The translations under genes were made by a program, and so were the position numbers. DNA of 64,000 nt from Dryas octopetala (lineage: Eukaryota; Streptophyta; Magnoliopsida; Rosales; Rosaceae), in NCBI GenBank assembly GCA_963921425.1, contig OY992833.1:2482501-2546500 (forward strand), written 5' to 3'. Below the pieces are notes generated by a model. That model was not told where the DNA came from. It saw only the letters and a program-made list of their open reading frames with translations, and did not search any database. Shown piece by piece: positions 24,801 through 35,126 of the stretch (the stretch's first letter is position 1; every line of letters starts with the position of its first letter).

Positions 24801-25260
24801 GACTTCTCTCATCCTCCAAAAGTCACACTACCACCATCATAAGGAGCAAGTGAGGTAAAGACCTCCTTATCTCCCGTCATATGTTTGGAACACCCACTAT
24901 CTAGATACCAAATGTTCCTCTTGGTGGCTGAAAAAGCATTCAAGGTTACTAGACATTTAGTGGAGCTCTTCACAACCCATCTTTGATGTGGACTTGGCTT
25001 ATTTTTGGGAAGTGGGGTGACAAGTAAGGCAATTTTGGTTACCTCTTTGAGTAGATTGTTCACTTGCTCTTGTAGAGAAATATTTCTCTTTGGTTCACTT
25101 GATTTCTTTCCTCTAAGTTTGTTGCAATTTGGTCTAATGTGACCCTTGACATGACAATAATGACAAACCGGGACAAACTTTGTTTTTCTAAATGAAGTAG
25201 AACAATCAATTTGTGTGACACTTGATGTAGCTTGACTTGACTTAGAATTGAATGAGATGT
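21839..25260 (-). pseudogene. pol of element B (protease, integrase, RT, RNase H), broken
   Basis: Minus-strand domains in order: a second zinc knuckle CHYCHVKGHIRPNC (about 25165-25124), protease YLDSGCSKHM (about 24905), a TGA stop at 24809-24811, the WHQRLGH zinc region, integrase with HLDL and RSDHGTEF, RT with YVDDIVFG (about 22750), RNase H with STAEAEY and YCDN. The integrase Glu expected in QQNGxxERKNR is Lys (codon 24011-24013). A 1-nt loss in a T run at 23188-23191 shifts the frame before RT. Near 22010 a deletion plus frameshift removes part of RNase H. The end ...ICTHA is at 21839. Confidence 0.85.
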
Positions 25261-26868
25261 ATTTTGACCAATGTCAATGAAACCTAGACCCTTTTTGACA
25301 CCATGATCAGATTTTGACTTGACAAAAATGGTTTTTGTGTTAGATACACTAGGACTATTTTCACTAAAACCCAAACCGGTTTTGTCACCATGATGCTTTC
25401 CAATCCTAAGCATCCTATCAACCTTTTCAGCCCCAATGGTGAGCTCAACAATGCTCTCATTTGCTTCATGTACTTCTTTTTGAAGTTTCTCATTCAAAGA
25501 TTTAAAGTAGATGTTGCTCTCCTTGAGCACTTTGACTTGACTCTCAAAATTTTGTTTCAAGATAGCCACACCTTCTAATTCACTCTCTAATGACTCAATC
25601 TTCTCACACAATTTCAATTTAGCATTCTTTAGTTTCTGATTTTCTTCCTTTATGCTAAGAGTTTCGGTGAAAAGTAAGTCATACTTATCACAGAGTGCAG
25701 TGTAAGACTCATCATCAGGAGCAGATTCTGAGTCAGACCCACCATCAACTTGTTCAATCTCCTTGATTGATGCAACAAATGCAACTTCATCACCCTCAAT
25801 ATCGGAAGAAGACTCACAATCATTTGAGTTCTCACTCTCACTATCACTCCAAGTGATTTTCATGGCTTTATTCTTATTTGAGGAATAATTCTTTTTATTA
25901 TTTGCACATTCAATTGCTATGTGACCTATTCCACCACAAGTGTAACATTTCACATCTCTCTTGGTTGTTCTTCCTTCCTTAAAGTTAGACTTCCTCTCTT
26001 GTTTTCTCTCAAATGAATTCTCTCCTTGAGGTTTAAATTTGAACTCCTTAAAGTTGTTACCACTAGTCCTAGCTTCTCTCCCTTTATTTCTAAGAATTCG
26101 TCTAAATCTTTTGACAAAAAGGGCAACCTCATCATCGGACATGGATGATTTTTCACTCAAGTTTTCACTCATCTCTTTGACACTTTGCAAAGCAATATCC
26201 TTTGACTTCTTGCTGTCCCTTTCATCCATTTCAAGTTCCATCTCAAAAGTTTTAAGCTTTCCTACCAATTTACCAATTTTGAGTTCATCCAAATTTTGGA
26301 CTTCTTGTATTGCATGCTTCTTAGATTGAAATCTCTTAGGTAGAGATCTAAGAACCTTTTGGACAATGGTAGACTCCTCATAAGGTTTACCTAGGGACAT
26401 GGCTTCATTTGTGAGGGCTTCCAACCTTTCATAGAACTCGGAAAATGACTCGGACTCTTTCATCCTAATTTCTTCAAATTTGGCATGTACCATTTGAAGC
26501 TTAAGTGACCTAACTTGTTTGTCCCCTTCATGAACAACCCTAAGTTTGTTCCAAGCTTGCCTAGCCGTGACACAATGTTGTATGTGTGCAAATTGTGAGG
26601 AAGATAGTGCAGTGACAATAGCATTTTTAGCCTTCTTGTTGGAGCTAGAGGCCGTGACTTCGGCAAAAGACCATTCGGACCTAGGCTTAGGAGTTTCAAT
26701 CCCATCAACAGTTCGTGTGGGAGGAATCCACTCAACAGTGAGATACTCATATGCCAACTCGTCATAGGCATCAAGAAAAATTTCAAATTTCTCTCTCCAA
26801 GCAGCGTAGTTGCTGCCATCAAAGTATGGAGGAGAGTTGCAAGATCCTGCGACTCGATCTCTTTCCAT
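25261..26868 (-). pseudogene. gag of element B
   Basis: The ORF starts MERDRVAGSC and opens with the plant copia gag fold (FDGSNYAAWREKFEIFL). A zinc knuckle CYTCGGIGHIAIEC lies near 25945, followed by acidic serine-rich sequence and a long Lys/Glu-rich coiled coil (about 25400-25680), a hallmark of SIRE-type gag. The frame stays open to 25060, but from about 25260 the conserved sequence is in another frame, so gag and pol are out of register. It would form the virus-like particle shell. Confidence 0.8.
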
Positions 26869-26928
26869 CTAGACACACCTAGAAAACAAACAATACCCTA
26901 GGACCTCTCTATTTGCTTTTAGAGTAGC

Positions 26929-26940
26929 GCTCTGATACCA
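26929..26940 (-). other. Primer-binding site of element B
   Basis: The minus strand reads TGGTATCAGAGC, complementary to the 3' end of plant initiator tRNA-Met, two bases inside the 5' LTR. Confidence 0.9.
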
Positions 26941-26942
26941 AT

Positions 26943-28611
26943 TGAAAGTTTAATTTAGGTGATCTATTCACTTAATTAACTTGATTAAATTCACTTTCAG
27001 TGATCGGACCCCAATTTTAATTTTATATGATCATTCATGAACTAATCAAACAGACACAACTCTGACGTTCCAGTAACTAAAATCTGAACCTCCAGATTTA
27101 CTTGTAAAATTAAATCAACTTCAGTAAATGCCACAAGTCAGAACACACCAGGGAATTGAGTGACACCCTATGCACTCAAAGGATCCATCAATGTAGGCAT
27201 CCCAGTGCTATCAACAACTAAAGTGGTGTGTGGACAGATTTAACAAACTTTCATTTAGCATTCATGGTCTAAGTTAACATGCTAAGGTGAAGTGTGTGAT
27301 CTTGTGAAGATATTTTCAAATCAATAATCAGCAACACATAGGAAAACAGATCACAAACAAGCCACACAATTGTTCACCCAGAAAACCACTAACGGTTAAA
27401 AACTGGGGGTCTTTCCAGCTGACCAAGCAATCCACTAAAGAAGAAGTTCAATACAAAGGGAGCACACAGCACACAAGCTCAATCACTAAGTCCTAGACTA
27501 AGTGGCAGCTTTCTTACCCCTTTGTGCAACTTCCATAAGCAAGGCAATCGGTCATTCATGAAGAAGGCAGCTCCAACTCCAAGCTCATCAACCCATGGCA
27601 CCAATTCGCACCAAGCCCAGTAGATTCATCAATGCATGAACATGATATGCCAATGTAGGATTCTTAAAAAGAAAAGATCAACCTTATCAAGCTAGAGGCA
27701 TGAAAAGGTTGATAATGAATCCTTCAACTAAAATCTAAAATGAATGTGTTTGAAGAATATATGAAAAGATTTAAACACTCAAACCCATTTAGAATTTTAG
27801 ATGAAACAAAACAAGTTCAGAAAAATCTTTTTGATTTTTGAAGAATTAAAAGAACATTTTCTGAATTGTTAAAGATGAGCACTTAACCTCAAAAATACCC
27901 AGGCATGAAACTCGAAAAGTACACACTCAAAATGCTCATACACCCACACAAAAAGATCTGAACGGAATGCACCATATACCCGTACACACCCACGCAACTT
28001 TCATGTTTGCCCGAGCCACGTGGAAGCCAATCAATGGCTGCCCACAAGAGACGAATCAGGGGCATATTCTCTTTGTCCTAGAGGGGTATCCTAGTATTAC
28101 TAAGGATAGAAATGAGGAGCTGTAAAAAGGAATTTTGCTTTATTTTGCAAAAATCAGAAATGGGGAAGATGATGAATAGTGCTGATGTGTGAAGGTGTGT
28201 GGCGTGAATGGCAAAGATGCAATCAGATCTGATTGATACAGTAGGGGAACCAAGCCATGTGCAATGCACATGCATGTTTAGTAAAAAACAGAACATGGGC
28301 TTTCAATGAAATGGGCTGTAAAAGTAAAATCGAAATGGCCCCACTGTAGTGACTGTGACTTAAGTATCAACCACTGTACGTGAAAAACATTGTTCTTTAT
28401 GATCAGTGAATGACTAGTCAAATAGACAAAAAACTGTTATTTTCATGAAATGAATGAAGTGCAGTATACCTTGTGTCTTTGTTCATTCTTGACTTCAATA
28501 CAGCTGAACTTGTCCTTAATCTAGCCTAGAGCTTGTGAGTGATTAAATACAAATAAATACAATTGTTTTGACAAGGAAAATAGCCAATATAACAAATCCT
28601 AGAAACTAACA
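26943..28611 (-). repeat. 5' LTR of element B
   Basis: 1669 bp, forward TGAAAG...ACTAACA. It is the partner of 17270-18942. It is followed directly by TAATTAGGAATGG of element A, a point about 280 bp away in A's map from the left breakpoint. Confidence 0.9.
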
Positions 28612-29674
28612 TAATTAGGAATGGGAAGGAGATTTTATCTCCGCAGTGCTAGGTCAGAGCATACCATAATTTAGTTGTCCCTTTTAAACCTAGATCTTGG
28701 GATCGCCAGTCAACTAGGTTGGGTTTCCACTATGGCTTCTCTTTTACAAGGGCTTTAATCCCATTTCCCTTGATAATCTATAAACTTGCTCTCTATTCAA
28801 ACCTTTCGTAAACGGATCCGCTAAATTAACTCTTGACTTCACATAGTCAATGGTAATGATACCACTAGAGAGCAGTTGCTTCACGGTTGTTATGTCTTCG
28901 ACGTATATGTCGAGACTTACCGTTATACATGTTATTTTGTGCCCTTGCAATAGCTGATTGGCTATCACAATGTATACATATAGCCGGCACAGGCTTAGGC
29001 CAACATGGACTATCCTCTAAGAAATTCTGAAGCCATTCGGCTTCTTCTCCTACTTTATCCAAGGCTATGAACTCCGATTCCATAGTGGATCTAGAAATAC
29101 ACGTTTGCTTGGTGGATCTCCATGAAACAGCCGCGCCTCCAATCGTAAAGACGTACATATCCACTTGTGGATTTCGAGTCTTTAGTATCTGATATCTAGT
29201 TGGCATCATTATAGCCTTCAAGTACGGCTGGATATCTTGTATAATGTAGTCCAAAATTCTTAGTGTATCTTAGATATTTAAATACCCTAATTATAGCCTT
29301 CCAATGATCCTTTCCAGGATTATTTGTATATCTACTCAATCTGTTAACTGAGTAGGCAATATCAGGTCTAGTGCAATTCATAAGATACATTAGACTGCCA
29401 ATAATACGAGCGTATTCTATTTGTGATATACCTTGACCATTATTCTTCATAAGATGAACATTTGGGTCGTAAGGTGTTTGTACAGGACTTGTATCATACT
29501 TGTTAAACTTATCAAGTACTTTCTCAATGTAGTGTGATTGAGACAAGACTAGTTCATCAGATGTTCTAGAAATTTTAATTGCTAGAATCACATCTGCAAC
29601 GCCTATATCTTTCATGTCAAAATTATTAGTTAGCATTTTCTTGGTTGATTTAATCATACCAATATTGCTAACCA
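28612..29674 (-). pseudogene. Copia A: distal RT, RNase H and C-terminus
   Basis: The minus-strand frame resumes right after CACTA C with [13 protein letters not shown], then [15 protein letters not shown], the TRPDIAYSV block, RNase H with [10 protein letters not shown] and CDSQSA, and the end DYVKSRVNLADPFTKGLN. The reading is split into three frames by indels near 29225 and 28920. It is continuous with the part at 35127-39276. Confidence 0.85.
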
Positions 29675-29694
29675 CACTACTACAAAAAAGGCCT

Positions 29695-30300
29695 TTAATA
29701 TCGGTAATCCACTGATATCTATTAGGGTGAAAAACCGATATTTCCAAGGGTTATATCTATTCTACCGCTAGAATAGATATCAGTAATACACTGATATCTA
29801 TTACATGTTTTAATATCAGAACGTTTGGAAAAACTGATATCCAAACATCTCAAACTGATATCTAAAATGTCAAAAAGGGTAAGAATTTAGTTAAAACAGA
29901 TATCTAAACATATTTTAAATATCGTTTTGGTATTTTAAACTGATATCTAAATGGACTTTGATACTGGTTTTTGGTAAATAACTGATACTAAACCATCTTT
30001 ATATATCGCATTTCTTATTAAACTGATATCTATTTTATGTTTTAATAACAGAAAGTTTGGAAGAACTGATATGTAAACATATTTTAAATATCGTTTAAGT
30101 AATTTAAACAGATATGTAAATGTATTTTCACTACAAACTACTGATGTTACACCCATCCTTACATATCGCATTACCTATTAAACGGATATCTAAACTAACT
30201 TTGATATCGTTTTTCAGTTATTAATTGATGTTAAACTCATCTTTATATATAAATTTTTTAATAGAACTGATATTAAAAACTCCGAAAAAAGTGATATGTA
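29695..30300. repeat. Sub-terminal repeat zone of CACTA C (left)
   Basis: There are many direct and inverted copies of ACTGATATCTAAA and ATATCG around short AT spacers. The same motif set recurs at 34915-35110 near the other end, as expected for CACTA sub-terminal binding sites. Confidence 0.75.
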
Positions 30301-30589
30301 AGGTTGGTGTGAAATATTCTTTTTTGTGTAAAACCTCATATAAATGCCCTGGACATGCAAGTACACAAATGTGTGGCCTGAAATTGGTGCATTTTCAAAT
30401 TTGTTTCTCATCCAAACATTCCAAGTACAAAAATGCATTCTATTCATCCAAAACATGTCTACATATCACAAAAATTAGGGGGAGACCTCATCTTTCTAAC
30501 CCCATCTTTCAAATCTAAGCTAGGCCTATATAGTCAACATGTACAAAATATAAGGTATGGCCGTGCACACTTGTTCTAATTTGTATTAC

Positions 30590-31390
30590 AGCAGTTCATG
30601 AGGGAAAATAATTGAATCAAAATTAACATAAGAAATCTGCACCTCATTGACTTCAATTTCCTCATTGACAAGACTGAGTACCTTCATTTTTCTTAGAACA
30701 TCTTCCAAACTACCAACCTGTTGAAACAATTTTAATGAAAGAATGAGAATGAAATATTGAAACGAAAAGGCTTATCAAAAGTTATGTTTCCACTTTGTAC
30801 ATTGATTTTTTTTTTTTTTTAAAGGAAAGCAAGTTAGTACTTAGCATTTCTATATTGAGGAGCCATTTGCATTTCTATATATATGTACATGAACGGCTGA
30901 AAATGCACTTTTTTTTCTTCATAACATATGAAAGATAACTGTGATGATCCAAATCAAAACATTAGAGTTTTAGTTAGGAGCTTGCTCAATTTTACTTAAT
31001 TAGATGTTACAATTAAGAAATCATGCATGAGGTAAAAGATATTGAAGTGAGGTTCTGCACCACTCCCTTTTTAGGAAACCAAAAAGAATGCTAAAATCAC
31101 CTCTGGAAGGTTACAAAAATGCAGACCTAACCAAGGAATGAAATCTTGTCCACTTCAGATCTCATGTAACAATCTGTTCTACAATTTATGGAGAAAGAAA
31201 TTAATGTATGACCAAACACTATGAAGCAAGTATATGAAAATTATAAAATAAGAATAAAACAAAAAAGAACCCTTTTTGCACCTCGGATTTTGCAGTTAAT
31301 ATCTCCTCAAACTATTTCAAGAGTTCTGGTGGAGAATAGTTGTCCATCTCAGCTCCTAGCACTGCAATTGAAACTTTAACCCCTGCCAAT
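30590..31390 (-). pseudogene. Unidentified exon-like blocks in CACTA C
   Basis: Two minus-strand open blocks bounded by splice-like sites cannot be assigned. One (about 30720-30592) begins VGSLEDVLRKMKVLSL after CAG. The other (about 31383-31265) reads GVKVSIAVLGAEMDN, then SPPELLK, a TAG stop, and FEEILTAKSEVQ. Both look like coding exons by composition. They may be the continuation of the captured gene or a second captured gene. I cannot name the protein. Confidence 0.35.
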
Positions 31391-32124
31391 AAGTTTATTC
31401 ATATTGAAAGTACGATGGAATCAGATTTCAAGAACTCTTCTCTCCTCTGGTCCTAGAGCATAATAATGATAAAGTAACAACAAAAATAACAATGACAATG
31501 CAAAACCAGTGAAGGGGGTTTTTTTTTTTTTTTTTCAAATTCAAGGCAAATTCGCATAATTTAGGATTCAAATAATTGTCAATAGCCTGATGCAGTGCCT
31601 GCTTTAAATCAAACAGCAATAACAGGATGCATTGTGAACTAGCCCTCCCAACTCCTTTGTGTAGTCCACAATTAGACTGAACTCTATATAGAGGCTGCTA
31701 AAATGAAATGATATGATATAAACATTGTAAATTAGAAACCATTTCACAAAATAAATGTTCGTCGACTAAGATAGCTTCCTTTCTTTTTCCATAACAGGTT
31801 CTAAAGAAGACATTTTTATGTATCTATGCAATTGCTCTATATTGCTAGATTATGATAAAAGCTGGAATTTTATGTCGAGATGATTTATGTACACCATTTT
31901 ATAACATATTTAAAGTTGCTCCAACAACAATGCTCGGCTGAAGTGCAGATATAACGTACACAATGCAACTACAATATAATTATGAAACATTTAAGGACTG
32001 GAATCCATACCCTCAACATCATCCAAAGAAACAAAGGAAGGATTTAAAAGTACAACAGCTAAGATGAACGCAAACTTCGCAAGTTCAGTCACGACCTTGG
32101 CTGAGAACAAGCATTAGAGTTCAA

Positions 32125-34112
32125 GAATATGAACTTTCATTTGTAAGCGCTAGATCTTTAATGCACAGACTTTCAAAGTCAGGGCAATCCAGAGCAATAC
32201 GGTTCAGAACCTGAAATCATTATGCCTTTTGTAAATATCAAGAACTAGAATAGTAAATGGTAAAACAAAACAATATACACTAAAATGCTAACTAAAAAAA
32301 CAAAAAAGTTACAGGTTATAAGATATATCATCAGAGAACTGAATTATCACATGCAGATGCATGTTACAAAGAGCATCTGCTCCATCTTCACATGTATGTT
32401 TTTGAATGAGTGGACAAAATGGTGTTTGCGCACATGTGTGGATATTTATAAATAGCGTACAAGAGAAAACTACATATACCATGAGAGTGTCAAAAACAAT
32501 CCAGAGCTTGATTAGAAAAATGTACATTTAAAAACATATTTTTGTGACATAACCACCACTAGGATAAAGAAAAAATACAAAATGTGATCAGATGCACTCA
32601 CTGAGCGAATGTTGACAATATTTGACTATGCTTTCAAAATTTCAACATCACGATCTAACTGCTGCTTCCAATCCGAAAGTAAGGCTTCATCCTACAAGGA
32701 AAGATGAATATATTACTTCATTCAAGCAAATAACAAACAGAACAATAAACATATAAGAAAAAGGCACATTACCTAGGGCAGCTGTATTGTCACATTGTTG
32801 GGGAAAATCCTACTAAGCTGCTTCATTGTTTTAGGGGTTTCTTTGCTCCTATTAGGCAGCCAACTACCAAGGTTATCCTGAAACCACCAGTAAATGTGTC
32901 ATCTTTATTTTAAAAGCAACCAACAATTTGTCAATAAAAATTGCCTAAAAGGCTAAAATGGTTCCAAACTCCCACATAACCAGGGATGAGCCCCCCCCCC
33001 TCCCCCCTTCAGATTGTTTCAATTGACCTTTGTACTTTGTGTACATTTGCATGAGAGAGAGAAAGAATTAAAGATAAATCATACAGGGAATTATATAAGT
33101 AGATAAGAATATAGTTGTTGAATAAAAATTCATGAAATTCTCTTGCACGTACTACAACCTAGAAATTCATGTACTTCGTCGCACATTTATGAAGGTCTAA
33201 AATCAAAATTAACATGATCACAGATGATGATATAGCAACCAAAAAGGACATTAGAAATAGGCAGCAAGTAGCAACACTCACATAAATGAAACCAATCGTA
33301 CATGCCCATAAACAACAAGGAAAAAAAGAAGATACTGGCAACTGGCATACCGGAAAAACAAGATCAAGCAAAGCTGTTTGGCTGAAACTGAACTTCGTAA
33401 ACAAAAGACCACCGGGATAGGACTGGAAAACATGAAATATAGTTCAATGTCAAACCGAAAATAGTTTAAAATAAGCTAACTGAACAAAATCCTCAACCTC
33501 TTACCTTCTCCTTACAATTGTCCAACTGGGTATGGGAGCCAATTACTACAACTTTCTCTGGCAAATTTTCGAACTTACTCTTTAAGACGGTATATGCATC
33601 TGAGTTACCTGCCATTGCCTTTGCTATATCTTTCACAAACAATATCAAAGGAATACTTTTACTCTCGATCATTTGATGCAACCTGCACAAGGGTGCTTTA
33701 AATTTTAATACCAGAACAACAACTATCTTTTTTTTTTTTTTTTATAAGAACAACAGCAACTACCTTGGTCCAATAAAGGGCGATGAGTACCTCAAGAAGT
33801 TCACTAATAGCAAGCTTTTCAATATCATCAGCTCCAGGACCATCTAAGTGACATAAATTATTAGCTGCATAATAAGCATCAATTATTAACACAAGAATAC
33901 AGCAACAAAAATAAAGCAAAAGCAAGTAGTGATAGAAAAGTCATATGGTATTAGAAAATCACCAGAACAAAAAAAAGCCATGATCTTCTTCACAAAGACC
34001 ACCAAGATCATTGCCATCTTGTATCCTTTTATCAAATCTAGCCCCAATTTTTGAGGATCCATTTTCTTCAAAAGCAAGAACAACTTTGCCTCAACAACCA
34101 TGCATTGGTCCC
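32125..34112 (-). pseudogene. Captured AAA-type ATPase gene fragment (at least seven exons)
   Basis: Minus-strand blocks with GT/AG borders are 34112-33963 (KVVLAFEENGSSKIG..., HGFF), 33864-33791 (DDIEKLAISELLE), 33682-33505 (LILFVKDIAKAMAGNSDAY..VVVIGSHTQ), 33422-33351 (GGLLFTKF..QTALLD), 32877-32773 (KETPKTMKQLSRIFPN..), 32691-32602 (DEALLSDWKQQLDRD..) and 32210-32125 (VLNRIALDCPD). In order they match the region N-terminal to the AAA core of the plant ATPases related to Arabidopsis At4g02480/At1g02890 (recalled from memory). The Walker-containing ATPase core is absent. Stops (TGA in block 1, TAG in blocks 5 and 6) and 1-nt shifts show decay. Introns are kept, so capture was from DNA. Confidence 0.85.
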
Positions 34113-34914
34113 CTGCAGAAAAAAGAAATTAAAACCAAAATCACTTCTCAATCAATGGTCTACGGAATTCATGGGGCAAGATTCTCAACTTTAGCTTGCC
34201 TGACAAAAGTTCTTCAAACTCCTCTGAGCTACTGATGATGTGTATTTCGGGAGACTGGTAGATAACTGTAAGAAAACACACGTTTGGCTGAGATCCAAGC
34301 TTCTGCCTCTAGAGGATGTCGTCCGACCTCCGAGAACAGGCAATCGCAAGGCACCGTCCGACCTCCGAGACAGAGAGACTCGTAGAGTGAGATTGAGAGA
34401 GAGACAAAACTCTTGACCTTGGCTCAACGAAGCTCATTTCAGTTATGATGACGAACGACAGTGTTGTAGACGAATGACAAGGCTCAATCATGCACTTGCA
34501 AGTTGAAAACCCCAAAAAAAACCAATAAGAAAAACCTAAAACAAAAAAGACAAGAACGTGAACTGACCTAGGTTGCTAATGGAGTAGCTCAGTGTGACGG
34601 CGCATGTACCAGACCATCGCAGATGATGAACGACTTCGAGGTTGTTCGAAGGAAACACCCAAGGCTTCAAATTCTCCCAATACAGATCTAACCGAGGTTT
34701 ACAGAAAGAGGGATAAGAATTGAGAGAGAGAGAGAGAGCAGGAGGAATTGAGAACGATGATGGCAGGATGCAGATTGATGACGTTTGTGTCTAAGTGTTG
34801 GGGGGTCTTCGAATGGGTAAGTGAGTCTAAGTCTTGGGAGTTGTGTCTGGGATGTAGTGGTACGCAAAAAAATTTTAAGTCGGGGGAAAATTCAGCGGTT
34901 AATCACTTAATGTA
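34113..34914. other. CACTA C right interior
   Basis: One minus-strand exon-like block (about 34275-34140) reads VIYQSPEIHII..., preceded by a pyrimidine tract and AG. Beyond it are purine-rich repeats (GAGAGAGAG near 34720) and no recognised gene. The two near-identical CGTCCGACCTCCGAGA segments (about 34320 and 34357) form a short direct repeat. Confidence 0.35.
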
Positions 34915-35110
34915 ATTAAAGATATCAGTTCATATTCTAGATATCGGTTTTTAGGATTTTTTTGGTTTATGGGTAAAAGTTTAGATATCAGTTTTAAAAA
35001 CTACTAATATGTAATAGGTTATAGATATCACCAGAAAAATCAACTAATATCTAAACTTATATAATATCGGTTTTGTTACAAACTGATATCTTAGCAATGA
35101 TATCTATGGC
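34915..35110. repeat. Sub-terminal repeat zone of CACTA C (right)
   Basis: Inverted counterparts of the left-end motif (AGATATCAGTT, GATATCGGTTTT) are clustered within 200 bp of the terminus. Confidence 0.75.
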
Positions 35111-35126
35111 CTTTTTTGTAGTAGTG

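Larger units (their letters stand above)
17270..28611 (-). mobile_element. Sirevirus-like Ty1/copia element B, 11.3 kb, nested in A
   Basis: Minus-strand order: 5' LTR 26943-28611, primer site TGGTATCAGAGC (26929-26940), gag, protease, integrase, RT, RNase H, a further ORF after pol, polypurine tract, 3' LTR 17270-18942. LTRs of about 1.67 kb, an 8-kb interior, a coiled gag and an extra 3' ORF fit the SIRE lineage. There is no matching 5-bp target duplication (TTATG left, TAATT right). Several frameshifts, an in-frame stop in pol and a nonsense codon in the extra ORF make it non-autonomous. Confidence 0.88.
29675..35126. mobile_element. CACTA element C, 5452 bp, with captured host exons
   Basis: Ends are CACTACTACAAAAAAGGCC and its exact complement GGCCTTTTTTGTAGTAGTG. 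The 3-bp duplication CCA flanks it (29672-29674, 35127-35129). Sub-terminal zones (about 29695-30300 and 34915-35110) are packed with AACTGATATCTAAA-like repeats, likely transposase-binding sites. No transposase domain is found. The interior instead holds minus-strand exons of a host AAA-type ATPase gene and other exon-like blocks. It inserted in the RT of copia A a few codons after the catalytic Asp pair. Confidence 0.92.

Noticed and set aside
30790..33020. Homopolymer runs (30809, 31520, 32993) as functional signals
   Set aside because: Simple T and C runs are common in AT-rich plant spacers, and nothing else supports a role.
29675..35126. CACTA C as an autonomous element
   Set aside because: No Tnp-type catalytic or binding domain was found; the identifiable coding blocks are of host ATPase type.
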